From Streptosporangiaceae bacterium (GTDB lineage Bacteria > Actinomycetota > Actinomycetes > Streptosporangiales > Streptosporangiaceae): DNA of 10,405 bases. The translations under genes and the position numbers were made by a program. Position 1 is the stretch's first letter, and the number at the start of each line of letters is the position of its first letter. The stretch is taken from the NCBI GenBank assembly GCA_030045295.1, contig JASIGD010000609.1:1-10405 (forward strand), read 5' to 3'. Under the pieces are notes generated by a model. The model ran no database searches. It was given only the letters and a program-made list of their open reading frames with translations, and was not told the origin of the DNA. Below are positions 1-8,421 of the stretch, piece after piece.

Positions 1-981
1 ATGCGCGAGAATCAAGTGGTGAACCGCCCACCGGCCGACCGCCTGCCGGCCTCCGACTCTCGCTCCGGGCCGATCCCGTCCGGCGCCGTGTTCCGCGCGG
101 GATTCGCCTGTCTCGTGGGCCGCCCGAACGTCGGCAAGTCGACCCTGACCAACGCGCTAGTCGGCGCGAAGGTGGCGATCACCAGCGACAGGCCGCAGAC
201 CACCAGGCGGGTGATCCGGGGCATCGTGCACCGCCCGGACGCGCAGCTGATCCTGGTCGACACGCCCGGCCTGCACAAGCCGCGGACGCTGCTCGGCGAG
301 CGCCTGGACAGCCTGGTCCGGTCCACCCTCGCCGAGGTCGACGCGATCGGGTTCTGCGTCCCGGCCGCCGAACCGGTGGGTCCCGGTGACCGGTTCCTCG
401 CCCGGGAGCTGGAGAACGTCGCGAAGACCCCGGTGGTGGCGGTCGTCACCAAGACCGACCAGGCGCCGCCGGAACGGGTCGCGGAGCAGCTGGTCGCGGT
501 GAGCCAGCTGGGCGACTGGGCGGACGTGGTTCCGGTCTCCGCGGTGACCGGCTTCCAGCTCGACGTCCTCGCCGACGTGCTCGTCTCCCATCTGCCCGAA
601 GGCATGCCGCTCTACCCCGACGGCGAGCTGACCGACGAGCCGGAACAGATCATGGTCGCCGAGCTGATCAGGGAGGCGGCCCTGGAGGGCGTCCGGGACG
701 AGCTGCCGCACTCGATCGCGGTCGTGGTCGAGGAAATGGGCCCGCGGCCCGGCCGGGACGATCTGGTCGACGTGCACGCCGAGCTGTACGTGGAGCGCCC
801 GAGCCAGAAGGCCATCGTCCTCGGGGCCAAAGGCGCCCGGCTGAAACAGGTCGGCAGCCGGGCCCGCCGCCAGATCGAGGCGCTGCTCGGCGCGAAGGTC
901 TACCTCGACCTGCACGTCAAGATCGCCAAAGACTGGCAGCGGAACCCCCGGCAGCTCCGCCGCCTCGGCTTCTACGACTGA
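1..981 (+). CDS. era: GTPase Era, ribosome assembly factor
   Basis: Era is a GTPase that binds the 3' end of 16S rRNA and the maturing 30S subunit. The 326-residue product shows the full GTPase set: G1 GRPNVGKS (40-47), the Era-type switch I segment ITSDRPQTTRR (60-70), G3 DTPG (87-90), G4 TKTD (150-153; Thr in place of the usual Asn, as I recall from streptomycete Era) and G5 SAVTG (180-184). A C-terminal KH RNA-binding domain follows, with its GxxG loop GAKG at 275-278, and the protein ends in the Era hallmark KDWQRNPRQLRRLGF. The roughly 28 residues before FRAGFACLVG are variable in the family. The ATG lies at the first base of the window, so no ribosome-binding site or upstream gene is visible; GTG codons 6, 7 or 30 are alternative starts. 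The 3' end overlaps the convergent acetyltransferase gene by 10 bp. Identity is very secure, the start less so. Confidence 0.96.
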   Translation: MRENQVVNRPPADRLPASDSRSGPIPSGAVFRAGFACLVGRPNVGKSTLTNALVGAKVAITSDRPQTTRRVIRGIVHRPDAQLILVDTPGLHKPRTLLGERLDSLVRSTLAEVDAIGFCVPAAEPVGPGDRFLARELENVAKTPVVAVVTKTDQAPPERVAEQLVAVSQLGDWADVVPVSAVTGFQLDVLADVLVSHLPEGMPLYPDGELTDEPEQIMVAELIREAALEGVRDELPHSIAVVVEEMGPRPGRDDLVDVHAELYVERPSQKAIVLGAKGARLKQVGSRARRQIEALLGAKVYLDLHVKIAKDWQRNPRQLRRLGFYD

Positions 982-2021
982 GACCCGGGAACCCCCTGCA
1001 GCACGTCTGCCACCGGCAGCTCCCAGCCGCGGGCCGGCTGGCCCAGCAGCCGGTAGCCGAGCGCCTCGTTGATCGCGATCATGTGCCGGTTGCCGTCGGC
1101 GTTCCCGGTTTCGATCCGCTGGATGCCCGGCTCGGCTTCGGCCAGCCAGTCCAGCATCGCCACCTTGAGCAGCAGCCCGAGCCGGTGGCCCCGGTGCGCC
1201 CTGAGCACCGCGGTCAGCCCCTGGAACGCCCAGCCCGGTGACTCGGCCGCGATCTCGACCTGGGTCAGGCCGGCCAGCTCGCCGGTCGCGTCGTGCCGCG
1301 CCGCCACCGTGTAAGCCCGCACCCCCTGCAGCTGGATCCGGCGGTCGAAGTCCCGCACGCGCTCCGCGTCCCACGCCGAGGGCTCCCAGCTCGGGTCGCG
1401 CGGCGCGTCGGCGAGCGCCCGGTTGATCGCGGCCACCTGGTCCAGGTACTTCTCCGGGGTGGGCCAGGTCCAGAAGATCAGCGAGTAGCCGGCCGAGGCC
1501 TGCTCGGCTGCGGCGCGGAGTTCGCCGAGGCGGCCAGCGGGCAGCGCATCCAGGTCAAGCGCCCGCCTGAGTTGCGCGATACCGGGGGTCGCGCCGATGG
1601 ACCGGGCGAACTTCTCGCCCGCGGACTGCTCCCAGGCGAACGACGCCAGCAGGCTGCGGCCGTCCGCGAGCGCCCGGCCCGCGGCGTGCCGCAGCAGCGC
1701 CGTGCCGTATCCCTGCCGCCGCCGGTCCGGCCGCACTCCGGGAAACACGCTGGCCAGGCGCGGGTTGTCCCTGGCCGGCAGTTCCAGCAGGTACCAGCCG
1801 GCTACGGTGTCGTCGGCCGCGGACACGAACCAGGTTTCGCGCGGGTCACCGATCCAGCCGGTCCTCAGCCAGCCCTCGAACACGCGGCGCGACATGGGCG
1901 GACCTTCGGGATCGTCGGCCGACTCGGCGGCGCGGAAGACCTCGAAGCAGTCGCGCACTCGTGCCGGGTCAGTCTCCGGGTCGAATCGCTCGATGCGCAT
2001 CTGGTCGGCGAACCGCATCAT
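972..2021 (-). CDS. Tandem-domain GNAT family N-acetyltransferase
   Basis: This is a predicted acetyl-CoA-dependent N-acyltransferase of about 349 residues with two GNAT folds; the substrate is unknown. Numbering from the ATG at 2021, the N-domain carries a good motif A, the acetyl-CoA pyrophosphate loop, at 93-110 (FPGVRPDRRRQGYGTALL). The C-domain has a second copy around 269-286 (LTAVLRAHRGHRLGLLLK), with Arg280 where the first loop Gly normally sits, followed by N-x-H-M-x-x-I-N-x-x-L-G-Y near 311-323, a typical motif B. I chose the tandem ATGs at 2021/2018 because GAGGG (minus strand, 2031-2027) lies 5 or 8 nt upstream. An ATG at 2063 would add 14 residues but has no clear ribosome-binding site, and the ATG at 2000 would remove 7. 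The two-domain layout resembles MshD (mycothiol synthase), but I see no specific signature for it and would not assign that role. It is convergent with era and divergent from leuA, so it is probably a single-gene transcript. Confidence 0.85.
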   Translation of the reverse strand: MMRFADQMRIERFDPETDPARVRDCFEVFRAAESADDPEGPPMSRRVFEGWLRTGWIGDPRETWFVSAADDTVAGWYLLELPARDNPRLASVFPGVRPDRRRQGYGTALLRHAAGRALADGRSLLASFAWEQSAGEKFARSIGATPGIAQLRRALDLDALPAGRLGELRAAAEQASAGYSLIFWTWPTPEKYLDQVAAINRALADAPRDPSWEPSAWDAERVRDFDRRIQLQGVRAYTVAARHDATGELAGLTQVEIAAESPGWAFQGLTAVLRAHRGHRLGLLLKVAMLDWLAEAEPGIQRIETGNADGNRHMIAINEALGYRLLGQPARGWELPVADVLQGVPGSQS

Positions 2022-2151
2022 GCCCACCCTCACAGCCAACCCCGCCCGCCGGATCAGCGCCACCGAATATCCGCGCGCTGGTTGCCGCGGTCAGTTCAGC
2101 GGGGCTGGCGCGGATGCGTGACCCTGCCGTCTGCGGGCTCACCCCGGCTGG

Positions 2152-2157
2152 TACAGT
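2152..2157 (+). promoter_or_regulatory. Candidate -10 element of the leuA leader transcript
   Basis: TACAGT fits the actinobacterial -10 pattern TAnnnT and lies 8 nt before the ATG of the leader peptide at 2166. Transcription would then start at about 2163-2166, making the leader peptide leaderless or almost so; this agrees with the lack of any Shine-Dalgarno sequence before it. No good -35 is seen at normal spacing (2129-2134 reads GTCTGC). The position is inferred, not proven. Confidence 0.5.
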
Positions 2158-2162
2158 GGTTG

Positions 2163-4040
<1,878 letters not shown>

Positions 4041-4046
4041 CTCGGA

Positions 4047-4087
4047 GCGGAGGCGAGGTCGCGCCCATAAGGCCCCCCCGCCTCCGC
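4047..4087. repeat. GC-rich hairpin, first copy of a tandem pair
   Basis: A perfect 9-bp inverted repeat, GCGGAGGCG (4047-4055) against CGCCTCCGC (4079-4087), encloses a 23-nt loop. It begins 7 bp after the leuA stop, so it may end the leuA transcript, although no T-run follows. The whole element is nearly repeated at 4105-4143. Confidence 0.65.
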
Positions 4088-4102
4088 CATCCGCGAGAGC
4101 CC

Positions 4103-4145
4103 GCGCGGAGGCGGGTCACGCCCACGAGGCCTCCCGCCTCCGCGC
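4103..4145. terminator. GC-rich hairpin, second copy; probable leuA terminator
   Basis: A perfect 13-bp stem pairs 4103-4115 (GCGCGGAGGCGGG) with 4133-4145, around a 17-nt loop. It is the stronger of the two related hairpins after leuA. It lacks a T-run, as many actinobacterial hairpin terminators do. The rest of this gap (4146-4228) is C-rich and shows only weak pairing, apart from the AT-rich patch just before recO. Function as terminator is inferred from position and stability. Confidence 0.55.
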
Positions 4146-4228
4146 CGCTCTGCAGGTCCCTCCCCGCGGCCCGCTCCCCACGGCCCTGCCTGGCCGCCGA
4201 AGGTCCTGACGTGCGTGAAAATAGATAG

Positions 4229-4960
4229 GTGCAGCCTTACCGGGACGACGGGATCGTGCTGCGGACGCAGAAGCTGGGCGAGGCGGACCGGATCATCACC
4301 ATCCTGGGCCGGAGCACCGGCCGGGTCCGCGCGGTAGCCAAGGGCGTCCGCCGGACGAAGTCCCGGTTCGGTGCCCGGCTCGAGCCGTTCACGCACGTCG
4401 ACCTGATGCTGCACCCGGGGCGGTCGCTGGACGTGATCACGCAGGCCGAGGTGATCCGGCCCTACGGTCAGCCGCTGGTCGGCGATTACCCCCGCTACAC
4501 CGCGGGCGTGGCCATGCTGGAGACGACCGAGCGGTTCACCGCGGTGGAAAAGGAACCCGCGCTGCGCCAGCTGCTGCTCCTCATCGGCGGGCTGCGAACC
4601 CTCGGCGAGGCGCAGCATGATCCCCGCCTGGTCTTGGATGCCTTCTTGTTGCGCTCGCTGGCGGTGGCCGGGTACGCGCCGGTGCTGGAGGAATGCGCCC
4701 GCTGCGGCGGAGAGCGCCGGCTGTCGGCGTTCGCCGTCCCCGCCGGGGGCATGGTGTGCGCCTCCTGCCGCCCGCCCGGCGCGGCCTCGCCCGCGCCGGC
4801 GACGGTGGCCCTGATGCTCGCGCTGCTGCGCGGAGACTGGGACAGCGCCGACCGCAGCGAGCGAAGGCACCGGGTAGAGTGCAGCGGGCTGGTGGCCGCC
4901 TACCTTCAGTGGCACCTGGAGCATTCGATCCGTTCACTTCGTCACGTGGAGCGCGTCTAA
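4229..4960 (+). CDS. recO: DNA repair protein RecO
   Basis: RecO helps load RecA onto SSB-coated single-stranded DNA in the RecFOR pathway and anneals complementary strands. The 243-residue product begins with the OB-fold region (YRDDGIVLRTQKLGEADRIIT, with the conserved GVRRTKSRFGARLEPF at 39-54). A helical domain follows with the four-cysteine zinc site Cys156, Cys159, Cys177 and Cys180 (CARC...CASC). The C-terminus, SGLVAAYLQWHLEHSIRSLRHVER, matches mycobacterial RecO but stops soon after, so this is a compact version. The GTG start is forced: the codon before it (4226-4228) is an in-frame TAG, and the next GTG would cut into the conserved core. No Shine-Dalgarno sequence is visible; instead GAAAATAGATAG precedes the start. 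The stop TAA abuts the ATG of uppS with no gap, a strong sign of translational coupling. Confidence 0.95.
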   Translation: MQPYRDDGIVLRTQKLGEADRIITILGRSTGRVRAVAKGVRRTKSRFGARLEPFTHVDLMLHPGRSLDVITQAEVIRPYGQPLVGDYPRYTAGVAMLETTERFTAVEKEPALRQLLLLIGGLRTLGEAQHDPRLVLDAFLLRSLAVAGYAPVLEECARCGGERRLSAFAVPAGGMVCASCRPPGAASPAPATVALMLALLRGDWDSADRSERRHRVECSGLVAAYLQWHLEHSIRSLRHVERV

Positions 4961-5797
4961 ATGAGCGAGCGGAACCTCACGACCGGGGGTCCGGGTTCCG
5001 CGGCGGTACGCCCGCCCGATCCACATCCGAGCGGCGTGCAGCCGCCCGACATACCTCCCGAGCTGGTGCCCAGGCACGTGGCCCTGGTCATGGACGGCGA
5101 CGGCCGGTGGGCGAAAAAACGCGGGCTGCCCAGGACCGAGGGCCATAAGCGGGGCGAGTCCTCGCTGCTGGACGTGATCATGGGAGCGATCGAGCTCGGC
5201 ATCCCGTGCCTGTCCGCCTACGCCTTCTCGACCGAGAACTGGCGGCGCTCGCCGGACGAAGTGCGGTTCCTGATGGGCTTCAACCGCGATGTCATTCACC
5301 GGCGCCGTGACCTGCTGAACGACATGGGCGTCCGGATCAGGTGGGCCGGGCGCCGGCCCCGGCTCTGGCGCAGCGTCATCAGCGAATTGGAGGACGCCGA
5401 GCGGATGTCCGCCGGGAACTCCGTGCTGACCCTGCAATTCTGCGTCAACTACGGAGGGCGCGCGGAGATCGCCGCGGCGGCCGCCGCGATCGCCGCGGAA
5501 GCGGCGGCCGGAAAACTCCGCCCGGAGAAGATCGATGAAAAGGTGTTCGCGCGCTACCTGGACGAGCCTGAGCTCCCGGACGTTGACCTTTTCGTCAGGT
5601 CATCCGGCGAGCAGCGCCTTTCCAATTTCCTGCTGTGGCAGTCGGCCTACGCCGAGCTGGTCTTCCTGGATACCCTCTGGCCGGATTTCGACCGGCGTCA
5701 CTTGTGGCACGCCTGCGAGATCTACGCCAGCCGCGACCGCAGGTACGGCGGCGCCGAGCCAAACCCGGTTCCGCCCCCCGAAGACCCGGCCCTTTAG
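4961..5797 (+). CDS. uppS: Isoprenyl (undeca-/decaprenyl) diphosphate synthase, cis type
   Basis: This cis-prenyltransferase adds isopentenyl diphosphate units to make the long-chain lipid carrier used for peptidoglycan and other wall glycans. The 278-residue product contains [17 protein letters not shown] (39-55), GH at 61-62, [14 protein letters not shown] (88-101), NYGGRAEI (163-170), [19 protein letters not shown] (209-227) and [15 protein letters not shown] (229-243). Catalytic Asp45 is present, but the next conserved residue, Asn in the usual MDGNGRWA, is Asp47 here. A Pro-rich tail of about 36 residues precedes the core, and residues 168-183 are very Ala-rich. GGAG at 4948-4951, inside recO, lies 9 nt before the ATG. 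The pairing with recO parallels M. tuberculosis, where the product is decaprenyl diphosphate; chain length here cannot be told from sequence. Confidence 0.94.
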   Translation: MSERNLTTGGPGSAAVRPPDPHPSGVQPPDIPPELVPRHVALVMDGDGRWAKKRGLPRTEGHKRGESSLLDVIMGAIELGIPCLSAYAFSTENWRRSPDEVRFLMGFNRDVIHRRRDLLNDMGVRIRWAGRRPRLWRSVISELEDAERMSAGNSVLTLQFCVNYGGRAEIAAAAAAIAAEAAAGKLRPEKIDEKVFARYLDEPELPDVDLFVRSSGEQRLSNFLLWQSAYAELVFLDTLWPDFDRRHLWHACEIYASRDRRYGGAEPNPVPPPEDPAL

Positions 5798-5956
5798 CAG
5801 CGCTCAGGTACCTGCCCGCCGAATTCAGTTCGCGATCATCGCGCGATGCTCCTAAGCTGAGGGCCTCCGGTCACCCAGACCCGCGGACCGTACCGGAACC
5901 AGCACAGGGATCGCGCTCGCCGCACCCGCCGACCGCCAGCCGGATGGAGACCTCTG
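5798..5956 (+). promoter_or_regulatory. uppS-glyS intergenic region with candidate glyS promoter
   Basis: This 159-bp gap holds two palindromes and one possible -10 element. CAGGTACCTG at 5805-5814 is a perfect 10-bp palindrome just after the uppS stop. CGCGATCATCGCG at 5831-5843 is a perfect 6+1+6 dyad. TAAGCT at 5853-5858 fits a -10 element, but the -35 position (about 5829-5835, TTCGCGA) is poor. If real, the dyad overlaps the -35 and could be an operator. A glyS leader of about 90 nt would follow; I see no convincing T-box or riboswitch in it. Confidence 0.35.
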
Positions 5957-7345
5957 ATGGCACTGCGCAGTGACCGGCTCGATGCCGTTGTCAACCTGAG
6001 CAAGCGACGGGGCTTCGTCTACCCGTCCAGCGAGATCTACGGTGGCCTGCGGGCTTCCTGGGACTACGGCCCGCTCGGCGTCGAGCTGAAGAACAACATC
6101 AAGCGCCAGTGGTGGCGGACGATGGTGACCGAGCGCGACGACATCGTCGGCCTCGACTCGTCGGTCATCCTCGCCCCGGAGGTGTGGGTGGCGAGCGGTC
6201 ACGTCACCGAGTTCGTCGACCCGCTCACCGAGTGCCTGGTCTGCCATAAGCGGTACCGCGCCGACCAGCTGATCGAGGCGTACGAGGAAAAGCACCGCCA
6301 CGCCCCGGCCAACGGGCTCGCCGACATCACCTGCCCGAACTGCGGCACGAAGGGCGCGTTCACCGAGCCGCGCATGTTCAACGGCCTGCTGCGCACCCAC
6401 CTCGGCCCGGTGGAGGACGAGTCGGGCCTGGCCTACCTGCGCCCGGAGACCGCGCAGGGCATCTTCATCAACTTCAAGAACGTGCTGCAGACCTCGCGCC
6501 GCAAGATCCCGTTCGGCATCGGCCAGATCGGCAAGTCGTTCCGCAACGAGATCACCCCGGGTAACTTCATCTTCCGCACCAGGGAATTCGAGCAGATGGA
6601 GATGGAGTTCTTCGTCCGCCCGGGCACCGACGAGGAATGGCACGAGCGCTGGATCGAGGAACGGTTCGGCTGGTATACCGACCTCGGCATCCGCAAGGAG
6701 AACCTGCGCCTCTACGAGCACCCCGCGGAAAAGCGCTCGCACTATTCCAAGCGCACCGTCGACATCGAGTACAAGTTTGACTTCGCGGGTAGCGAGTGGG
6801 GCGAGCTGGAGGGAATCGCCAACCGCACCGATTATGACCTGACCACCCATCAGAACGCGTCCGGCCACGACATGTCCTACCTCGACCAGGAGTCAGGCGA
6901 GCGGTTCATCCCCTACGTGATCGAGCCCGCGGCCGGCGTCGACCGGGGCGCGCTGGTGTTCCTGCTCGACGCGTACGCCGAGGACGAGGCGCCGGACGCC
7001 AAGGGCCGCCTGGAAAAGCGGACCGTGCTGCGGCTGGACCGCAGGCTCGCGCCGGTCAAGGCCGCGGTGCTGCCGCTGTCGCGCAACCCCGAGCTGTCGC
7101 CCAAGGCCCGCGATCTCGCTGCGGACCTGCGCAAGCACTGGACCACCGACTTCGACGACGCCAGCGCCATCGGCCGCCGGTACCGGCGGCAGGACGAGAT
7201 CGGCACCCCGTACTGCGTCACCGTCGACTTCGACACCCTGGACGACCAGGCGGTAACGGTCCGGGACCGCGACTCCATGCGCCAGGAGCGCGTCGGCGTC
7301 GACAGCGTCGTGTCCTACCTGACCGAGCGCCTCGGCCCCTGCTGA
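5957..7345 (+). CDS. glyS: Glycyl-tRNA synthetase, single-chain class II type
   Basis: The enzyme charges tRNA-Gly with glycine using ATP. At 462 residues this is the homodimeric (alpha2) form, unlike the alpha2-beta2 enzyme of E. coli. The N-terminus carries [19 protein letters not shown] (29-47). An inserted zinc-like module has Cys93, Cys96, Cys126 and Cys129 (CLVC...CPNC), followed by the family signature TEPRMFN (136-142). Class II motif 2 is [19 protein letters not shown] (195-213), and motif 3 is the region [18 protein letters not shown] (323-340), with its Arg at 330. The anticodon-binding domain occupies about 364-460, starting [17 protein letters not shown] at 5946-5949 lies 7 nt before the ATG, giving a firm start. 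The gene faces a convergent dehydrogenase gene, with a hairpin between them. The symbol glyS (also glyQS) is conventional for this form. Confidence 0.97.
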   Translation: MALRSDRLDAVVNLSKRRGFVYPSSEIYGGLRASWDYGPLGVELKNNIKRQWWRTMVTERDDIVGLDSSVILAPEVWVASGHVTEFVDPLTECLVCHKRYRADQLIEAYEEKHRHAPANGLADITCPNCGTKGAFTEPRMFNGLLRTHLGPVEDESGLAYLRPETAQGIFINFKNVLQTSRRKIPFGIGQIGKSFRNEITPGNFIFRTREFEQMEMEFFVRPGTDEEWHERWIEERFGWYTDLGIRKENLRLYEHPAEKRSHYSKRTVDIEYKFDFAGSEWGELEGIANRTDYDLTTHQNASGHDMSYLDQESGERFIPYVIEPAAGVDRGALVFLLDAYAEDEAPDAKGRLEKRTVLRLDRRLAPVKAAVLPLSRNPELSPKARDLAADLRKHWTTDFDDASAIGRRYRRQDEIGTPYCVTVDFDTLDDQAVTVRDRDSMRQERVGVDSVVSYLTERLGPC

Positions 7346-7378
7346 CGGCGCGCTATCTCCGAGGCAAGTACCCAGGCT

Positions 7379-7407
7379 CGTTCGGGAAAATCTCTTTATC
7401 CCGAACG
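7379..7407. terminator. Shared hairpin between convergent glyS and dehydrogenase genes
   Basis: A perfect 9-bp stem, CGTTCGGGA (7379-7387) against TCCCGAACG (7399-7407), closes an 11-nt AT-rich loop. It starts 33 bp after the glyS stop. The TAA stop of the minus-strand gene (7398-7396) sits in the loop, so the stem includes that gene's last coding bases. Placed between convergent genes, it could end transcription from both sides. No T-run flanks it on either strand. Confidence 0.6.
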
Positions 7408-8283
7408 GTCCCGGGTGTCACCTGTCAGCGCCGCCAGGACCTCATCCAGGCCGGGCCCGGGGGCGTGCCGGGAGCGGCTGTAGATCTCCGCCGCGGCCTT
7501 ATGAAAGCCCTCCGGGAGGCCTGCCGCGCCCATGGCCGCGGCGATCTCTTCCATCTCGGCGATCCAGCGCCAGCCCTTGGCCGCCGCGGACCGGGCCGCG
7601 CCGGCCGAGCGACCGGCCAGACCGGGCTGGGACATCGCCCACTCGGCCAGCAGCGTGTCCTCCACGCCCTCGGCGCGGGCCAGCGCCCGCGCCGCCAGGA
7701 CCAGCGCCGCGGTGCCCTTGGTCCAGGAGGCGTACGCCATTTTCACCGCCGACGCCGCCCCGGTCGCCGAACCCGCGTCGACCACGCGCGCGTCAACCAC
7801 GCGCGCGTCGATCACCCGCGCGTCGACCGCCGTGCCCTCGAACAGCCGCCGGACCTCGCTGGCCTGCGCGCCAGCAAGGTAGAGCCGGGTGCGGCCGGGA
7901 GCCGTCGGCGGCGGCCCGATGATTCCCCCGTCGACGTACGCGGCGCCGCCGGCCTGCACGATGCCGGCGACCTCGCGCGCGGTCGCCGGTGAGATCGCGT
8001 TGGCGTCGACGAAGATGCCGCCGAACCCGGCCCCGGCCACCTGGCGGGCGACGTCGAGCGCCGCGTGCGGCGGGCAGATCGACACGACGATGTCCGCCCG
8101 CCGGACCAAGCCGGCCAGGCCCCCGTCGGCGGCGGTCAGCCCCGCCGCCTTCGCGCGCGCCGCGGTCGCCGCGCTGCGCCCTTCCGGGATCCACACCACC
8201 TGGTGCCCGCCCTCGGCCAGGCACCGCCCGACCGCGGCGCCCATTTCGCCGGGGTGCAGCAGCCCGACTGTCTCGTCGCTCAT
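7396..8283 (-). CDS. NAD(P)-binding beta-hydroxyacid dehydrogenase-like protein (DUF1932 type)
   Basis: This 295-residue protein belongs to the 6-phosphogluconate / 3-hydroxyisobutyrate dehydrogenase superfamily; its substrate is unknown. The N-terminal Rossmann fold has the dinucleotide motif GLLHPGEMGAAVG (7-19). FVDANAISPAT (91-101) and DGGIIGPPP (118-126) follow as in the family. The C-terminal helical part, with GAASAVKMAYASWTKG (175-190), Lys181 as candidate catalytic base, and GLPEGFHKAAAEIYSR (255-270), looks like the DUF1932 domain. Between the domains, residues 151-170 are a repeated VDAR(V/I) stretch encoded by a 15-bp tandem repeat. The ATG at 8283 has GAGGG only 1 nt upstream, too close for a normal ribosome-binding site. 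GACAAT ending 6 nt before the ATG could be a -10 element of a leaderless transcript. The gene is convergent with glyS and divergent from ppdK. Superfamily is secure, function open. Confidence 0.86.
   Translation of the reverse strand: MSDETVGLLHPGEMGAAVGRCLAEGGHQVVWIPEGRSAATAARAKAAGLTAADGGLAGLVRRADIVVSICPPHAALDVARQVAGAGFGGIFVDANAISPATAREVAGIVQAGGAAYVDGGIIGPPPTAPGRTRLYLAGAQASEVRRLFEGTAVDARVIDARVVDARVVDAGSATGAASAVKMAYASWTKGTAALVLAARALARAEGVEDTLLAEWAMSQPGLAGRSAGAARSAAAKGWRWIAEMEEIAAAMGAAGLPEGFHKAAAEIYSRSRHAPGPGLDEVLAALTGDTRDRSG
7775..7834 (-). repeat. In-frame 15-bp tandem repeat within the dehydrogenase gene
   Basis: Three near-identical 15-bp units start at 7775, 7790 and 7805 (plus strand GCGTCGACCACGCGC with 1-2 changes), followed by a partial fourth at 7820 that matches over about its first 9 bases. 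Because 15 is divisible by 3 the reading frame is kept, and the units encode repeated V/I-D-A-R-V on the minus strand (about residues 151-170). It lies at the junction of the Rossmann and helical domains. Confidence 0.85.
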
Positions 8284-8373
8284 ACCCTCATTGTCACCAG
8301 ATCCGGGAGCCCGTGCGCCCGGCCGCGCGCCACTAAGGGCTTACGTCCCTGCACGGAAGGCCGGCGCCGACGG

Positions 8374-8379
8374 TAGAGT
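8374..8379 (+). promoter_or_regulatory. Candidate -10 element for ppdK
   Basis: TAGAGT (8374-8379), in the context GGTAGAGT, fits the TAnnnT -10 pattern of actinobacterial housekeeping promoters. It would start a transcript near 8386, giving a leader of roughly 36 nt. The -35 region at 17-18 bp spacing (8350-8356, TGCACGG) is weak. A small dyad AGGG...CCCT at 8336-8350 lies directly upstream. This is inferred from pattern and position only. Confidence 0.4.
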
Positions 8380-8421
8380 CCCGAGTGAATACATGATGTC
8401 GCGCGCTGCGAGGAGCAGGAA

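Noticed and set aside
2070..2114. Inverted repeat TCCGCGC...GCGCGGA between the GNAT gene and leuA.
   Set aside because: Seven base pairs with a 31-nt spacer are easily due to chance at this GC content, and the position does not suit a terminator of either gene.
5805..5814. CAGGTACCTG palindrome after uppS.
   Set aside because: A single 10-bp palindrome with no loop; could be chance. Noted in the intergenic entry but not claimed as a functional site.
5865..5956. Possible T-box or other riboswitch in the glyS leader, prompted by GGACCGTACCGG at about 5883-5894.
   Set aside because: It does not match the T-box core in sequence or orientation, and no specifier stem or terminator/antiterminator pair could be drawn.
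8336..8350. AGGG...CCCT dyad resembling a DosR/DevR-type operator upstream of ppdK.
   Set aside because: Only 4+4 bases pair and the inner positions do not match the DosR consensus; too weak to list as an operator.
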